Assembly: GCF_024802625.1 (NCBI RefSeq)
Contig: NZ_CP103371.1
Location: forward strand, 3,224,001 to 3,288,000
Origin: Massilia sp. H6
GTDB lineage: Bacteria; Pseudomonadota; Gammaproteobacteria; Burkholderiales; Burkholderiaceae_D
Length of the DNA stretch: 64,000 nt
Direction of reading: 5' to 3'
In this document: positions 57,897-64,000 of the stretch, in pieces
Numbering within the stretch: the stretch's first letter is position 1
Layout: every line of letters starts with the position of its first letter
Notes under the pieces: model-generated
The model's database searches: none
What the model was told of the DNA's origin: nothing
Seen by the model: only the letters and a program-made list of their open reading frames with translations
Made by a program: the position numbers and the translations under genes

Positions 57897-58403
57897 ATGC
57901 ATATGGATACAGGCATCAATACCGAAAACCGCGCCAAGGTCGTCGAATCGCTTTCCACCGTCCTCGCGGACGCCTACATGCTGTACCTGAAGACCCACAA
58001 TTTTCACTGGAACGTGACCGGCCCGATGTTCTCGTCGCTGCACGTGATGTTCGAGGAACAGTACACCGAACAGTGGAATGCGCTGGACGACATCGCCGAG
58101 CGCATTCGCTCGCTGGGCCATTTTGCGCCAGCAACCTCGAAGCGCTATGCCGAGCTGTCGAGCATCACCGAAGAGCCCGATGTGCTGTCGGCCAAGGACA
58201 TGATTCGCCAGCTGGTCGACGGCAATGAAATCCTGACCCGCACGCTGCGCGCGGGTGTCAAGGTCGCCGACGAAATCGACGACTTCCCGACCGCCGACCT
58301 CTTGACCACCCGCATGGACGTGCACGAGAAGAACGCGTGGATGCTGCGCTCCTTCCTCGAGCAAGGTGCCGGCGCAATGCAGGGCGACGCGTCGTCGGAC
58401 TGA
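57897..58403 (+). CDS. dps: Dps-family ferritin-like DNA protection protein
   Basis: A 168-residue Dps that oxidises and stores iron and shields DNA in stress. The ferroxidase centre residues are in THNFHWNVTGPMF and FEEQYTEQWNALDDIAERI. Start at 57897 has AGGAG eight bases before. A hairpin lies in the leader. Convergent with the antitoxin-like gene, separated by a further hairpin at 58426-58445. Confidence 0.95.
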   Translation: MHMDTGINTENRAKVVESLSTVLADAYMLYLKTHNFHWNVTGPMFSSLHVMFEEQYTEQWNALDDIAERIRSLGHFAPATSKRYAELSSITEEPDVLSAKDMIRQLVDGNEILTRTLRAGVKVADEIDDFPTADLLTTRMDVHEKNAWMLRSFLEQGAGAMQGDASSD

Positions 58404-58425
58404 TCAAGACATCTGGAAACAGCCA

Positions 58426-58445
58426 GGCGCGTCATGCAACGCGCC
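58426..58445. repeat. Hairpin between dps and minus-strand operon
   Basis: GGCGCGT-CATGCA-ACGCGCC, a 7-bp stem without T-run between convergent transcripts. It may be a Rho-independent-like pause or only a stability hairpin. Confidence 0.45.
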
Positions 58446-58472
58446 GGCATGACCGGGTGGGGTAGCTTGAGC

Positions 58473-58763
58473 TTAAGCGCGCCCGCCCGACATGTGCAGG
58501 TCGACCACCTTCATGATCTCGAGGGTCAGGTCGAGATTGAATTCTTCGGCCGTCAATGCGGCATGCAGCGCGTCGCGCGGCATGCCGACCGCGGCGGCAA
58601 GTTCTCCCAAGCCGGGCGCAGCGGCCACCGCTGCCATCGCGGCAGCAATGGTGGCGCCCTCGCCGTCTTCAAAGGCATCGGCCAGGCAATCGGCGATGTC
58701 GTCGAGCGACAGCAGCGTAGCGGGATCGGGCGGCGTAGCTTCTTGGTTCAATGCGTCGCTCAT
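58473..58763 (-). CDS. HigA-like antitoxin-family protein (COG3636), orphan
   Basis: A 96-residue helix-rich protein. The segment LADAFEDGEGATIAAAMAAV followed by GLGELAAAVGMPRDALHAAL matches the layout of addiction-module antidotes of the COG3636 type (putative HTH). No RelE-like toxin gene adjoins. GAGG precedes the start at 58763. It is last in the pyrG-kdsA-eno-ftsB run, 22 bp after ftsB. It may be an ordinary regulator; toxin partner not seen. Confidence 0.65.
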   Translation of the reverse strand: MSDALNQEATPPDPATLLSLDDIADCLADAFEDGEGATIAAAMAAVAAAPGLGELAAAVGMPRDALHAALTAEEFNLDLTLEIMKVVDLHMSGGRA

Positions 58764-58785
58764 GCGTTATTCCTCTTGAAGCGGT

Positions 58786-59127
58786 TCAGCGCTTCGTCTT
58801 GTCTTTCGGTTCTGGTGGCGGCGGCGGCACGGTCATCGAGACCGCCGGCTGCTCGTCCTTGCGCAGCACCTGCACGAAGATCTCGTTATGCTTGATCATG
58901 CCCAGCTCGTAGCGGGCACGCTCTTCCACCGCGCCCAGGCCATCGCGCAGGTCGCGCACTTCCGAATCGAGCTTGGCGTTGCGCGCCAGGCGTTGCGCAG
59001 TTTCAAGCCGGGTTTGCTCGACCTGGCCACGCATGTCGGCAACCGACAGCCAGCCGCCCTTCCCCAGCCACAAGGGATACTGGATCAGTAGCAGCAGGAC
59101 GGCAATCGCAATGGTGATGAGTCGCAT
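58786..59127 (-). CDS. ftsB: Cell division protein FtsB
   Basis: A 113-residue bitopic membrane protein of the FtsQLB septum complex. One N-terminal membrane segment (about 2-20, RLITIAIAVLLLLIQYPLW) and a periplasmic coiled coil (about 35-75, with the ARYELGMIKHNEIF end typical of FtsB) are seen; the C-terminus is Pro-rich. Start 59127 (MRLITIAIAV) is chosen; an ATG eight codons upstream is possible. Its place just after eno is conserved in proteobacteria. Confidence 0.92.
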   Translation of the reverse strand: MRLITIAIAVLLLLIQYPLWLGKGGWLSVADMRGQVEQTRLETAQRLARNAKLDSEVRDLRDGLGAVEERARYELGMIKHNEIFVQVLRKDEQPAVSMTVPPPPPEPKDKTKR

Positions 59128-59177
59128 GGTAGACGTAAAAAAGCCGGACAACCCAGGAGGAGGTCCGGCCGGTGGAA

Positions 59178-64000
<4,823 letters not shown>

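Overview
The window is GC-rich, densely coded chromosome from a betaproteobacterium, most likely an Oxalobacteraceae member close to Massilia. This rests on gene content (leuC-entericidin-leuD order, pyrG-kdsA-eno-ftsB operon, tandem cphA genes, paired ahpC/ahpF) and on codon use; no rRNA or tRNA gene is present to confirm it. I found no insertion sequence, prophage or CRISPR array.

Layout. 1-2.2 kb: leucine synthesis (leuC, an entericidin-like peptide, leuD cut by the window edge). 2.2-5.0 kb: cheZ-cheA chemotaxis pair. 5.4-7.9 kb: universal stress protein, NarL-type response regulator and Crp/Fnr-type regulator, with an Fnr-like box before the stress protein. 7.9-9.0 kb: glycine-zipper envelope protein. 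9.1-16.9 kb: DNA repair island (PdeM-like phosphoesterase, Lhr-type helicase, ATP-dependent ligase, MBL-fold exonuclease) followed by recQ. 17-19.7 kb: ahpF/ahpC with a strong OxyR operator. 19.8-26 kb: four-gene signalling operon (hybrid kinase, cheR, cheB, receiver-kinase). 26-30.6 kb: UvrA2-type ATPase, glycosyltransferase, PPOX-fold stress protein. 30.6-39.4 kb: cyanophycin locus, with an ABC exporter and a DUF1854 protein on the minus strand, divergent from a CphA2-like protein with a degraded second ATP site, a full CphA and a MaoC-type hydratase. 39.5-41 kb: a compact type VI secretion cargo module, hcp - Rap1a/Tai-type immunity - Tae4-type amidase, of lower GC than its surroundings. 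41-48 kb: mutS, slyD, roxA and small genes. 48.3-55.2 kb: a long minus-strand run from an alpha/beta hydrolase through rnm, htpX, yciO-like, M50 protease, methyltransferase and dapA to bamC. 55.3-58.4 kb: gamma-carbonic anhydrase, hslO, dps. 58.4-63.1 kb: pyrG-kdsA-eno-ftsB plus an antitoxin-like protein. 63.3-64 kb: the start of a class A penicillin-binding protein.

Common themes are oxidative and oxygen stress (AhpCF/OxyR, Dps, Hsp33, Fnr-like box, universal stress protein), signalling, nitrogen storage as cyanophycin, and interbacterial competition. The least ordinary parts are the T6SS cargo operon, the degenerate CphA2 with its partner exporter and DUF1854 protein, a likely frameshift in the Crp/Fnr gene, a CheZ with an N-terminal extension repeating its C-terminal CheY-binding-like motif, and several sharply defined repeats in leaders and spacers.
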